Shown one piece after another: positions 18,705 to 27,385 of a DNA stretch of 64,000 nucleotides (positions within the stretch are counted from its first letter, which is position 1; every line of letters begins with the position of its first letter). The stretch spans positions 1 through 64,000 of the forward strand of contig JAVBOA010000030.1 in assembly GCA_031551135.1 (NCBI GenBank). The letters run 5' to 3'. The notes under the pieces were generated by a model that did not search any database, was not told the DNA's origin, and saw only the letters and a program-made list of their open reading frames with translations. The DNA comes from JAITVM01 sp031551135. GTDB lineage: Bacteria; Bacillota; Clostridia; Lachnospirales; JAITVM01. A program made the position numbers and the translations under genes.

Positions 18705-18986
18705 ATGATAGGTATCATTCTTCAGGCTTTGTACTGGTTTAAAAATATTTTGGAAATTTCTATATTCATTATTGTTCTTCTGTCGTGGTTTCCTGTGGAT
18801 AAAAATAATTTCTTTTATAAATTATTACAGGATATAACTAACCCTATTTTGCTGCCGGTACGTAAAATGATTTATAACTCGCCGCTTGGCGGACCGGGTA
18901 TGATGATTGATTTTAGCCCGATGATAGCTATCCTTTTAATAGAACTTGTTTTTAAAGCGATATATTATATAATTGCAAGAATTTGA
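18705..18986 (+). CDS. ylmG: YggT-family membrane protein (YlmG)
   Basis: A 93-residue membrane protein with two hydrophobic helices (about 5-28 and 62-88) joined by a loop holding the family motif DITNPILLPVRK. YlmG homologues affect septum or nucleoid placement, though the mechanism is not settled. TTTGGAGG precedes the ATG. It is the last gene before a strong terminator at 18992. Confidence 0.93.
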   Translation: MIGIILQALYWFKNILEISIFIIVLLSWFPVDKNNFFYKLLQDITNPILLPVRKMIYNSPLGGPGMMIDFSPMIAILLIELVFKAIYYIIARI

Positions 18987-18991
18987 GTTTG

Positions 18992-19017
18992 AGCATAGAC
19001 TTTTGTCTATGCTTTTT
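18992..19017 (+). terminator. Intrinsic terminator between ylmG and ylmH
   Basis: AGCATAGAC (18992-19000), loop TTTT, GTCTATGCT (19005-19013), then T-run to 19017. It is a perfect 9-bp stem inside a cluster that is usually read as one operon. Confidence 0.9.
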
Positions 19018-19051
19018 CTAATGATATATAAATTTTTTTAGGATTGAGTGT

Positions 19052-19828
19052 ATGATAAATAAACTAAAATTGCTTTCACATATAAATGACAAAGATGAGA
19101 AAATTATTTTTTCGAAGCTTATTGATGAAATTCATAATGCAGAAAAAGTAGGATATGCTTTTTCGGAATTTTATCCGCCGACTACGGCAACGAAATTTTT
19201 ATCGTTAATCGGGGACGAAATCGAATATATGATTTACGGCGGCTATCCGGATGCCGAAAGGGTCGTTGTCGGCTTTTTTTCTTATAAAAATATCGACGAA
19301 ACAGATTTTCCAATTACCCGCTTGAAAATAGAATATAATTCGAAATTTGTAAAAAATTTAACACATAGAGATTTTTTAGGTTCGATTTTAGGCTTGCAAA
19401 TAGACCGCTCAAAAATCGGGGATATTCTTATTTTTGAGGATAATGCGATTGCTTTCGTAAAAAGCGAAATAGCAAGTTTTATTACTTCAAATTTAATAAA
19501 AGTGAAAAATGCAACGGTAAACGTTTCCGAATTTGAGGACATAGTTGAAATCCCTTTTGCAGAAATACATGAAAAACATTGCGTTACGGCTTCGCTTCGA
19601 ATCGACGCGGTAATAAGTCAGGCGTTTAATATTTCAAGAACAAAATCCGCCGATTATATTAGCGGCGAAAAAGTTTTTGTAAATTGGATTCTTGTAAACA
19701 GCGCGGCAAAACAGATTTCCGAGGGCGATGTCATTACAGTCAGAGGACTTGGAAGATGCAAAATTCTAAATATAAACGGTAAAACAAAAAAAGACAGGAT
19801 TTCTTTAACAATTTCGATAAATAAATAA
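19052..19828 (+). CDS. ylmH: S4-domain RNA-binding protein YlmH
   Basis: A 258-residue protein with an RNA-recognition-like N-terminal part (EYMIYGGYPDAERVVVGFF, then DFLGSILGLQIDRSKIGDI) and a C-terminal S4 domain (about 185-245, RIDAVISQAFNISRTKSADY and KQISEGDVITVRGLGR). YlmH binds ribosomes and has been linked to rescue of incompletely made chains in Bacillus subtilis. Its place after sepF-ylmG is conserved. The ribosome site (AGGATTGAG) is modest. The 18992 terminator implies partial uncoupling from the upstream division genes, though readthrough is possible. Confidence 0.93.
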   Translation: MINKLKLLSHINDKDEKIIFSKLIDEIHNAEKVGYAFSEFYPPTTATKFLSLIGDEIEYMIYGGYPDAERVVVGFFSYKNIDETDFPITRLKIEYNSKFVKNLTHRDFLGSILGLQIDRSKIGDILIFEDNAIAFVKSEIASFITSNLIKVKNATVNVSEFEDIVEIPFAEIHEKHCVTASLRIDAVISQAFNISRTKSADYISGEKVFVNWILVNSAAKQISEGDVITVRGLGRCKILNINGKTKKDRISLTISINK

Positions 19829-19906
19829 AATTTGCTGTTATAAAAATGTATTTATGTTACAATTTATTGGAAAAGAATTTTGATTTTAAAAACAGGAGGA
19901 GATATT

Positions 19907-20284
19907 ATGAACGCACGTTTTGAACATTTTAATTTTAATGTATTTGATTTAAATAAATCTTTGGAATTCTATGAAAAAGCTTTGGGTTTGAAAGAAAAAC
20001 GCCGCAAAGAAGCAAAAGACGGTTCGTATATAATTGTTTTTTTGGGTGACGATACAACAGGTTTTTCTTTGGAATTGACTTGGCTGAAAAGTTGGGAAAG
20101 GCCGTATAATTTGGGAGATTGCGAATTCCATTTGTGTTTGCGTGTATCGGACGATTATGACAAAGTCAGAGAATTTCACCGCGAAATGGGCTGTATCTGC
20201 TATGAAAACCATGATATGGGATTGTATTTTATTTCCGATCCCGACGGCTATTGGATAGAAATTTTACCGGAAAGCAGAAAATAA
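19907..20284 (+). CDS. Glyoxalase I-like VOC-fold protein
   Basis: A 125-residue vicinal-oxygen-chelate protein resembling lactoylglutathione lyase. The two beta-alpha-beta-beta-beta units are visible: FEHFNFNVFDLNKSLEFYEK and then ISDPDGYWIEILPES. Candidate metal ligands are His5, Glu near 52 (SLELTW), His near 74 (CEFHLCLRV) and Glu near 120. ATG 19907 is chosen because AGGAGGAGA lies seven bases upstream; the longer frame at 19880 has none. Clostridia lack glutathione in most cases, so the thiol used is uncertain. It has its own terminator. Confidence 0.85.
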   Translation: MNARFEHFNFNVFDLNKSLEFYEKALGLKEKRRKEAKDGSYIIVFLGDDTTGFSLELTWLKSWERPYNLGDCEFHLCLRVSDDYDKVREFHREMGCICYENHDMGLYFISDPDGYWIEILPESRK

Positions 20285-20293
20285 TTTTAGCAT

Positions 20294-20318
20294 AAAAACG
20301 GCGCATTGCGCCGTTTTT
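20294..20318. terminator. Perfect bidirectional terminator hairpin
   Basis: AAAAACGGCGCA and TGCGCCGTTTTT form a 12-bp palindrome, nine bases past the VOC gene. Confidence 0.85.
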
Positions 20319-20380
20319 GGTAAAACCAAAAAATTCAACTTTGGCTTATTCTTTAGATATTATTGAAAAGGAGAATCCAT

Positions 20381-22084
20381 ATGAAAAAAATATTTATTTT
20401 TATATTAGCTCTGTCATTTCTTAACGCTAATCTATCTGCAGCTTCCGAAAAATACCCGATAAAACAGCCATATTTTCGCTTTGATGATATAAATGAGGAG
20501 GATTGGTTTTTTGAATCGGTTAAAATTTGCCAGCAAACTCAATTAGTTATGGGTGTCGGCAATAATCTTTTTGACCCGAAAGGTTTTGTTACTTTACAAC
20601 AGGGAATAGCGCTTGCCGCGCGTCTGCATCAAATATATTTTGAAGAAGACGAAATTTCTGCTGAAGCGGCTTCTAATTGGTTTGAGTCATATTATGATTA
20701 TTGCTTGGCGCATAATATCATCGATAAAACTCAAGATAAATTTTTAGAACCGATAACAAGAGAAAAATTTGTAAACCTTTTGGTGAATATTTATCCCGAC
20801 ACAGAATTTACAAATATAAATGAAATCAAGGATATTCCGGATATTAAAATTGATACGGAAATAGGCGAATTTATTTTGAAGTTATATGAAAGCGGAATAT
20901 TAAGCGGCATTGATAATGCAGGTTCGTTCGCGCCCAATAATTATATTCGACGTTCAGAAATCTGTGCTATTATTTCCCGAATAATAAGACAGGAAAACCG
21001 TATTCGGTATAATATTCAAAAGCCGACGAACTCTGTTACAATACAGAAATTGCCGATAAATCCAAATGAAATAAGTTTATTCTTAGATGAAAATTATTTA
21101 AATGTTTTTAACAAAACTACCGGAGAATATGCTTTATTAAATTTTGACGGAGAAGAAATTCTTCCTTGGGGTGCACATTTTTTAAATGTGAGTGAAGACA
21201 TTGTAAGCGAATTCAAAGACAATGAAGATATTAATAATCCGCGTGCCATCTACCAATATTACAATATTGAAGGAAAGCTTTTGAGCCAATCAAAATATAT
21301 GTTAGGAACGGAATTTTATAATGGAAAGGCAGCAGTGCAAGATTTCGACGGTAATATTTATTTAGTCGATAAAAATTTTAATATATTGAAAAAATTCAGT
21401 GATAATAAAGGTTATAGAATAAGATCAGGCATAAATCTTTCCGTATGCGAAGGATACATTATGCTTGACGATGGTGGGATATCGGGTCAAATAACTATAT
21501 TAAGTACCGAAACCGGAGAAATTATGGTAATAAAAGGAATGGAACGCTTTCAATATTACACTGATTTTTTTGATGATGTCTATATTTATACAGATGTAAA
21601 TACTCATTATGGCGAATATAATTTAATTGATGATGATTTGAATTTATTACTACCGAAAAATTATACCTTAATTGAGCCTTATAAAAATGGATACGTAGTT
21701 ATCGGCGACATAATAAATGATGAGATTAAATACGGTGTTGTTGATTTTAAAGGGAATTTTATTTATCAACTAGAATATGACAGTATTCCTTATATAAATA
21801 AAGATGGATTAGCGATTTTTTTGAAAGACGGGAAGTATAGCCTAAAAAATATGAAGGGTGAAACTTTATTAGATTTTCATCCGGAAAATAATGCAAAATA
21901 CAAAATATCCGATGAATTTATTATTTCTTCGGACAATTTAAACAAAATGTCTGTTTATGACATTAAAGGTAATTTATTGATTTCGGGTCTGGACAATAGT
22001 TGTTATAATGAAATTGATAAATATATTAAAGGAAACAGAATTTTGTGTCAGAATAAAGAAGAATATTACTGGATAATTAAATAA
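20381..22084 (+). CDS. SLH-domain surface protein with WG-like C-terminal repeats
   Basis: A 567-residue exported protein. The signal peptide is residues 1-20 (LNANLSA before the likely cut). S-layer homology modules cover about 30-205: FRFDDINEEDWFFESVKICQ, VMGVGNNLFDPKGFVTLQQG and FAPNNYIRRSEICAIISRII. These bind pyruvylated wall polymers. Residues about 230-560 consist of repeated short beta units (GVVDFKGNFIYQLEYD, SLKNMKGETLLDF, SVYDIKGNLLIS), reminiscent of WG/KWG repeats. ATG 20381 follows AAGGAG; the frame to 20363 just reads through that site. It is followed by a truncated repeat and a terminator. Function beyond wall attachment is unknown. Confidence 0.8.
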   Translation: MKKIFIFILALSFLNANLSAASEKYPIKQPYFRFDDINEEDWFFESVKICQQTQLVMGVGNNLFDPKGFVTLQQGIALAARLHQIYFEEDEISAEAASNWFESYYDYCLAHNIIDKTQDKFLEPITREKFVNLLVNIYPDTEFTNINEIKDIPDIKIDTEIGEFILKLYESGILSGIDNAGSFAPNNYIRRSEICAIISRIIRQENRIRYNIQKPTNSVTIQKLPINPNEISLFLDENYLNVFNKTTGEYALLNFDGEEILPWGAHFLNVSEDIVSEFKDNEDINNPRAIYQYYNIEGKLLSQSKYMLGTEFYNGKAAVQDFDGNIYLVDKNFNILKKFSDNKGYRIRSGINLSVCEGYIMLDDGGISGQITILSTETGEIMVIKGMERFQYYTDFFDDVYIYTDVNTHYGEYNLIDDDLNLLLPKNYTLIEPYKNGYVVIGDIINDEIKYGVVDFKGNFIYQLEYDSIPYINKDGLAIFLKDGKYSLKNMKGETLLDFHPENNAKYKISDEFIISSDNLNKMSVYDIKGNLLISGLDNSCYNEIDKYIKGNRILCQNKEEYYWIIK

Positions 22085-22085
22085 T

Positions 22086-22118
22086 ATTTTTTTCTACTCA
22101 TTCAAATGAAAATAGTAT
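22086..22118 (-). repeat. Right-end fragment of the palindromic repeat
   Basis: TTTTTTTCTACTCATTCAAA and on to AAAATAGTAT match the last 33 bases of the full element, with three changes. It starts at the stop codon of the SLH gene. Confidence 0.65.
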
Positions 22119-22122
22119 GAAT

Positions 22123-22150
22123 TAGCCCACCATTAAATAAAGGTGGGCTA
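22123..22150. terminator. Bidirectional terminator
   Basis: TAGCCCACC (22123-22131) pairs perfectly with GGTGGGCTA (22142-22150) between two convergent genes. Confidence 0.8.
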
Positions 22151-22155
22151 AAAAT

Positions 22156-23586
22156 TTACGAAATTTTATTTATGATATCACGGGCCATCAAAACACCGCA
22201 AGAGCCTGCCTGAGCCAAACCGCGGGTAATTCCGGCGCCGTCGCCGCCGCAATAAAGTCCGGAAATATTTGTTTCCAAGGAATGAGATAAAATCGGTCTT
22301 GCGGAATAAAATTTAGCTTCTACGCCGTAAAATAAAGTATGTTCGGAAGCAATGCCCGGCGTTACTTTATCAAGGGCGTTGACCATTTCGATCAAAGATT
22401 TCATTGTATTATAAGGCAGTACAAGCCCTAAATCTCCGGGAACTGCCTCTTTTAATGTCGGCTCTATAAAACCTTCACGGATTCTTTTTTCCGTGGAGCG
22501 TCTGCCTTTCATAATATCGCCGAATTTTTGAATAATAACCGAACCGTCGGTCAATTCATTTGCACGTTTGCAAATTTCACGGGCGTATTCGTTCGGCTTA
22601 TCAAAAGGCTGTGTAAAAATATGCGAAACCAATAAAGCAAAATTTGTGTTTTCAGAACCGAGACTCGGGTCGTTGAAAGCATGTCCGTTTGCTGCCATAA
22701 TTCCGCTGTGGTTTTCGATAACAACATGACCGGAGGGATTGCTGCAAAAAGTACGCACTCTTGTGCCGAGTGAGGTGTTATAAATAAATTTTCCTTCGTA
22801 AAGATGCTTGTTGATATCCTGCATGATTACGTCGGATAATTCCACGCGAACGCCGATATCTACTTGGTTATTGAGCATTTGCTGATTTCGTTTGTGGAGA
22901 ATTTCGCTGAGCCAAGCCGAACCGTCTCTGCCCGGGGCAATTATAACATTATCAGCAAAATATTCTGTGCCGTCTTTCATCAAAACACCTTTGATTTGTG
23001 TGTTTCCGTTATCCGTGATAATATCTTTTACTTCACGTTCAAAAATCATTTCGATTTTATCTGATAAATATTCGTAAATAGATTTCAAAATTTCAAGGTT
23101 CGCTTCTGTTCCTAAATGCCGAACTGCCGAGCGCAGAAGCTTCAAGCCTGAACCGTAAGCTAATTGTTCGATTTTCTGTACTTCCGGTGTCAATGGATTG
23201 GTTGTTGTTTTAACAGCACCGTGTTTTAGATTTATTTCATCGACGTATTTTATTAGCTTCAGAACTTCCGAAGGGTCGATATATTCATTCAGCCAGCCGC
23301 CGAACTCGGTTGTTATATTAAATTTTCCGTCGCTGTATGCGCCTGCGCCGCCAAAACCTGCGGTAATCGAGCAAGCAGGACTGCAACCCGACAGTGAAAC
23401 ACCATCGACGATTTTTTTCGGACATTGTTTTATTTTAGATGCAAGAATGGGGCAATTTCGATTATAAATATTTCGTCCTTTTTCTAATAATAAAATTTTT
23501 TTGTCCGGTGATTTTAAACTAAATTCATAGCATGCAAAAATTCCGGCAGGACCGCTGCCGACTATTATAACGTCATATTTGTTCAT
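22156..23586 (-). CDS. FAD-dependent dehydrogenase-like protein (COG2509 type)
   Basis: A 476-residue flavoprotein. The dinucleotide-binding motif GSGPAGIFA is at 11-19 and an Glu-rich second strand (LLLEKG) follows. The Cys-rich CSPACSITAGFGGAGAYSDG segment and the C-terminal LYCGGDGAGITRGLAQAGSC are signatures of the uncharacterised COG2509 group. The reaction is not known; an NAD(P)-linked role is assumed from the fold. The gene starts within the last four bases of the DUF2161 gene (ATG/stop overlap), so the two are translationally coupled. Confidence 0.88.
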   Translation of the reverse strand: MNKYDVIIVGSGPAGIFACYEFSLKSPDKKILLLEKGRNIYNRNCPILASKIKQCPKKIVDGVSLSGCSPACSITAGFGGAGAYSDGKFNITTEFGGWLNEYIDPSEVLKLIKYVDEINLKHGAVKTTTNPLTPEVQKIEQLAYGSGLKLLRSAVRHLGTEANLEILKSIYEYLSDKIEMIFEREVKDIITDNGNTQIKGVLMKDGTEYFADNVIIAPGRDGSAWLSEILHKRNQQMLNNQVDIGVRVELSDVIMQDINKHLYEGKFIYNTSLGTRVRTFCSNPSGHVVIENHSGIMAANGHAFNDPSLGSENTNFALLVSHIFTQPFDKPNEYAREICKRANELTDGSVIIQKFGDIMKGRRSTEKRIREGFIEPTLKEAVPGDLGLVLPYNTMKSLIEMVNALDKVTPGIASEHTLFYGVEAKFYSARPILSHSLETNISGLYCGGDGAGITRGLAQAGSCGVLMARDIINKIS

Positions 23587-24248
23587 TTTTGTCCTCCGAT
23601 ATAAAAATTAACGATTTCTTCATAAAAGCCGCTTTTCAAATCAATGGCGCATTTGTCAGATATATTATAAACTCCGCGGCGGATTTTGACAAACCAATTA
23701 TAATGATTTTGGTATAAAATATTGTGCGTATCTTTTTCGCATTCAAAATTTTTAATCAAATCACCGGCGCTCATTTCTCCGTTTTGCATTAAAATAAGTG
23801 CTATTTTAACGGATTTCTCACGGTATGCGGTCATAATTTTCTGCTTATTCACGCCGCCCGTATTTTCGGATTTTCGTGCGTTGAATTCCTTTAAAAGCTT
23901 TCGTTTTTTCTTATTATCTTTGTTTTTGAAAATCGGATGCAAAATAAAATTCACCGCGTCATTAACTTCCGAAACATATATCAAACCGATTTCTAATTCG
24001 CGCAGTAATTTAACGGCGTTTTTATCATGCCTTTTTGGCGTTGGAACGGCCACGTAAACCGAATTGGTAAATTTCACGCGGTCCAAAGCCTGATACACAA
24101 GCTTTAAACAAAAATTCTTTTTCATTTCCACAATAATCAATTCGTTATCTTTAACAAGCGCAATATCGCAATTCAAAATTTCGGATTTTACTTCGTAGCC
24201 CAATTCGGCAAAATATTTTTTTATCGGATTATATAAATTAGATTCCAT
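23583..24248 (-). CDS. DUF2161 putative PD-(D/E)xK phosphodiesterase
   Basis: A 221-residue protein. The N-terminal half has the nuclease-fold pattern: Asp28 in CDIALVKDNELIIVEMKKNF, with the Glu-x-Lys pair that would complete a PD-(D/E)xK site. The C-terminal part (about 135-215) looks like a winged helix (EMSAGDLIKNFECEKDTHNI). This matches DUF2161 proteins, whose role is unknown. It overlaps the following FAD gene by four bases, so both are one transcript, a pairing I would not predict from function. The ATG follows a GGAG site. Confidence 0.8.
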   Translation of the reverse strand: MESNLYNPIKKYFAELGYEVKSEILNCDIALVKDNELIIVEMKKNFCLKLVYQALDRVKFTNSVYVAVPTPKRHDKNAVKLLRELEIGLIYVSEVNDAVNFILHPIFKNKDNKKKRKLLKEFNARKSENTGGVNKQKIMTAYREKSVKIALILMQNGEMSAGDLIKNFECEKDTHNILYQNHYNWFVKIRRGVYNISDKCAIDLKSGFYEEIVNFYIGGQK

Positions 24249-24310
24249 TTAATCTCCTATAATCAACCGGGAAAGTTTTAAAATTTAAGTCATATTTTTG
24301 GTCAATCTGC

Positions 24311-24316
24311 TATAAT
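24311..24316 (+). promoter_or_regulatory. Extended -10 box
   Basis: TGCTATAAT, a TGn-extended -10, lies about 80 bases before the DUF362 gene. No good -35 accompanies it. Confidence 0.4.
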
Positions 24317-24393
24317 ACATATAGTACGTTAAAGAGTTTCATATTATATTATAGAACATTTTTTATCAATATACAAAATCGAAGAGGTGTCAA

Positions 24394-25539
24394 ATGAAAA
24401 AAGTTTCGCTTAAATATTGCGATGAATATGATTTGAAAAAAATTAAAAAGCTTCTGATTGAATCGATAGAAGAAATGGGCGGATTGGAAAAATATATTTC
24501 CAAAGGCGAAAAAGTTTTGCTGAAACTAAATCTTTTGATGGCAAAGAAGCCAGAAGAAGCCGCAACAACGCATCCGGTTTTTACAAAAGCTCTTATAGAA
24601 ATTTTGACGGAATACGGCGCAAAAGTCTTGATTGGTGACAGCCCCGGCGGACCGTTCAGCAAAACTATGCTTCGTATGATTTATAAAGCCACGGGAATTG
24701 AGGAGATTGCGGCGCAGACCGGAGCCGAACTGAATTTTAATACAGGCTCTTTTGAAAAAGATAATCCTAACGGTGCGATTTATAAAAAAATCACAATGAC
24801 GGATATGCTGAATGATGCGGATAAAGTGATATCAGTTTCGAAATTGAAAACTCACGGTATGATGACTTATACCGGTGCTGTAAAAAATATGTTCGGAACA
24901 GTGCCGGGAATTTTAAAAGGCGAATATCATTTGAATCTGCCGGATTATTATGATTTTGCAAATTCGCTTGTGGATATTTGTATTTGCGCCAATCCCGTGC
25001 TTTCTTTTATGGATGGTATAGTCGGGATGGAGGGCGACGGCCCGTCGGCAGGGATTCCGCGAAAACTAAACGCAATACTCGTTTCGGATTCGCCGTATCA
25101 TTTGGACAAAATCGGCGCGAGCATAATTTCTTTGAAATTTTCGGATGTGCCGACAATAAAGGCTTGTATTGACAGGGGATTATGCAAAGGGGATTTATCG
25201 GATATAGAGCTGATTGGGGAATTGGATAATTTTATTGTGAAGGATTTTAAAGTTTCAAAATCCGCAATGGTTAATCCGCTTCAAAGGTATTTACCGAAAT
25301 TTATTCTGCCATATGTAATGAAATATATACAGCCGAAGCCGGTTTTTGAACATGAGCTTTGCGTTGGCTGTAAGATTTGCGCCGATAATTGTCCGGCTAA
25401 AATAATTGAAATGGAAAACAAGAAACCGTTTGTTGATTTGGATAAATGTATAAGATGTTTTTGCTGTCAGGAATTATGCCCGAAAAAAGCGGTGACTATT
25501 TACCGTTCAAGATTATTAAAATTAGCGACAAAGAGATGA
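24394..25539 (+). CDS. DUF362 protein with two [4Fe-4S] ferredoxin motifs
   Basis: A 381-residue iron-sulfur protein. The DUF362 part (1-300) includes KVLLKLNLLMAKKPEEAATT, DSPGGPFSKTMLR and VSKLKTHGMMTYTGAVKNMFG. The C-terminus carries two CxxCxxCxxxCP sets (CVGCKICADNCPAK and CIRCFCCQELCPKK), a bacterial 2[4Fe-4S] ferredoxin. The family is common in anaerobes; its substrate is not known, though an electron-transfer role is clear. GAGGTG precedes the ATG. The flavodoxin-like gene follows after 11 bases, suggesting that the two form a redox pair. Confidence 0.9.
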   Translation: MKKVSLKYCDEYDLKKIKKLLIESIEEMGGLEKYISKGEKVLLKLNLLMAKKPEEAATTHPVFTKALIEILTEYGAKVLIGDSPGGPFSKTMLRMIYKATGIEEIAAQTGAELNFNTGSFEKDNPNGAIYKKITMTDMLNDADKVISVSKLKTHGMMTYTGAVKNMFGTVPGILKGEYHLNLPDYYDFANSLVDICICANPVLSFMDGIVGMEGDGPSAGIPRKLNAILVSDSPYHLDKIGASIISLKFSDVPTIKACIDRGLCKGDLSDIELIGELDNFIVKDFKVSKSAMVNPLQRYLPKFILPYVMKYIQPKPVFEHELCVGCKICADNCPAKIIEMENKKPFVDLDKCIRCFCCQELCPKKAVTIYRSRLLKLATKR

Positions 25540-25550
25540 GGGGATTTTAA

Positions 25551-26183
25551 GTGAAAGTATTATTAGTAAACGGAAGTCCGAATGAAAAAGGCTGTACCTA
25601 TACGGCTCTTACGGAGATTGCGGAAACATTGAATAAAGAAGGGATTTCTTCGGATATTTTTCAGCTTGAGAAAGAAGCGATTTCGGGTTGTATTGCCTGC
25701 CGTGTATGCGCAGGCAAAGGAGCTTGTGTTTTCGATGATAAAGTAAATGAATTTGTAAAATTAGCGGAAGATTATGACGGTTTTATTTTTGGCTCTCCGG
25801 TGCATTATGCTTCTGCTTCCGGAAATATTATTTCATTTATGGATAGAGTGTTTTTTTCATCGATGCTTGCAGGAAAAAAAGTTTTTCGCTTAAAACCCGC
25901 TGCCGCTGTGGTTTCGGCAAGGCGCGCCGGCACGACAGCCGCCTTGGATCAATTAAATAAATATTTTAGTATTTCCGAAATGCCGATAATTTCTTCAAAA
26001 TATTGGAATATGGTTCACGGTCACACTCCGGAGGACGTGAAAAAAGATTTGGAAGGTCTGCAAATTATGCGCACTTTGGCGAAAAATATGGCTTTTCATT
26101 TGAAATGCAAAGAAATTGCTTTGCAGTCGGGCATTGAATTGCCGAAACGTGAAAAATCTATTGCGACGAATTTTATCAGTTAA
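25551..26183 (+). CDS. NADPH-dependent FMN reductase / flavodoxin-like iron-sulfur flavoprotein
   Basis: A 210-residue flavodoxin-fold protein. LLVNGSPNEKGCTYTAL binds the FMN phosphate, GCIACRVC holds a compact cysteine motif typical of iron-sulfur flavoproteins, and FGSPVHYASASGNIISFMDR covers the flavin ring. The start is GTG at 25551, preceded by GAGGGGA. It directly follows the DUF362-ferredoxin gene, and electrons probably pass between the two. The final acceptor is not evident. Confidence 0.88.
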   Translation: MKVLLVNGSPNEKGCTYTALTEIAETLNKEGISSDIFQLEKEAISGCIACRVCAGKGACVFDDKVNEFVKLAEDYDGFIFGSPVHYASASGNIISFMDRVFFSSMLAGKKVFRLKPAAAVVSARRAGTTAALDQLNKYFSISEMPIISSKYWNMVHGHTPEDVKKDLEGLQIMRTLAKNMAFHLKCKEIALQSGIELPKREKSIATNFIS

Positions 26184-26227
26184 TACAATCTTATACTACT
26201 CAGCGTTAAATCATGGAGGTAGGGCAA

Positions 26228-27337
26228 ATGGAAATTGAAGAAATTCTAAATCAATCAATAGATGAAAATATTGCCGAGAGAGAAAAAACTCCGCAGGTAT
26301 TTCTTCCGTGGAGAAGGTATTTTGCAAGATATTTCGATATTTCGCTGTATTTGCTTTTTTGGTTGGCGATCGTGGCTTTTGTGCTTAAAGAAAATCTTTT
26401 GCTTCGAGGAAATGCCGGAACAATAATAGATATTATTGTTCAAACAATTATCATGCTGTTTATAGAACCGATTTGGCTGCATTTTTTCGGAACAACACCG
26501 GGAAAAGCCATATTTGGTATGAAAATAGAAAAGCCCGATGGAACCCGGCTGAGTTATATAGAAGGATTGGCCCGAACTTGGATGGTTATCGGAAGTGGTA
26601 TGGGATATATAATTCCGTTTTACACAATTTACCGCTCTTGGGTATCTTATAAACTCTGCAAGGAAAAGAAAATTCAGCCGTGGGATGAAGATTTGTCGTA
26701 TACAATTAAAGACGAAAAGAAATCCCGAATTATAGTTTATATCGGAGCAATGATAATTTATATAGCTGTTATTGTAACGATGATATTGGCACAAAAAATT
26801 CCGCCGAATCGCGGAGATTTAACTATTGCTGAGTACGCTGAAAATTATAATTATTATTCAAATTATTTCGTTAACGATATTTATAACTATCATTTGGATA
26901 AAGACGGAAAATGGCAAATAGTACCCAATGATTCTATGGTGACATATGGAGATGTATACGAAAAGCATAGACCGAATTTTAATTTTTCGGTTGAAAATGA
27001 AAATCTAAAGGAAGTTTCTTTTGAAATCGAGATAAAAAACAGCGAATATTTTGTAAATTCGTATGATGATTTTATGCTTTTTTCAAGCCTTTCATTTGCC
27101 GGTGCACAGGATGAATTCGGGATATTTTCTAAAACAATGGAAAATATAAGCCGGAAAATTGCGGATAATAAATTAAAGGATTTTAATTTTACGGAAGCAG
27201 GAATCACATTTAATTGTGAGCTTGAATATTCAGGTTTTGATGATATATTCGGCACTCAAATTACGGGGCTTATTCCAAAAGAAGGAGATAATAATAATTA
27301 TTTTAAATTGAAATTTTCTGCTAAATTGAATGACTAA
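26228..27337 (+). CDS. RDD-family membrane protein
   Basis: A 369-residue membrane protein. The RDD domain covers about 30-150: RRYFARYFDISLYLLFWLAI gives the Arg-Asp-containing first helix, and GTTPGKAIFGMKI with the EGLARTWMV segment completes it. A further helix follows at about 175-195. Residues 200-369 are extracytoplasmic and unrecognised. RDD proteins have been linked to cation transport or to membrane assembly, but no role can be assigned here. ATG 26228 is chosen because GGAGG lies upstream; the ATG at 26213 overlaps that site. A terminator follows. Confidence 0.85.
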   Translation: MEIEEILNQSIDENIAEREKTPQVFLPWRRYFARYFDISLYLLFWLAIVAFVLKENLLLRGNAGTIIDIIVQTIIMLFIEPIWLHFFGTTPGKAIFGMKIEKPDGTRLSYIEGLARTWMVIGSGMGYIIPFYTIYRSWVSYKLCKEKKIQPWDEDLSYTIKDEKKSRIIVYIGAMIIYIAVIVTMILAQKIPPNRGDLTIAEYAENYNYYSNYFVNDIYNYHLDKDGKWQIVPNDSMVTYGDVYEKHRPNFNFSVENENLKEVSFEIEIKNSEYFVNSYDDFMLFSSLSFAGAQDEFGIFSKTMENISRKIADNKLKDFNFTEAGITFNCELEYSGFDDIFGTQITGLIPKEGDNNNYFKLKFSAKLND

Positions 27338-27347
27338 TTTTTATAAA

Positions 27348-27385
27348 ATGCGAATGGCGTAATTTCACCATTCGCATGATTTTTT
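27348..27385 (+). terminator. Rho-independent terminator
   Basis: ATGCGAATGG (27348-27357) pairs with CCATTCGCAT (27368-27377), then a T-run to 27387 which overlaps the stop codon of the converging dpaB. Confidence 0.85.
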
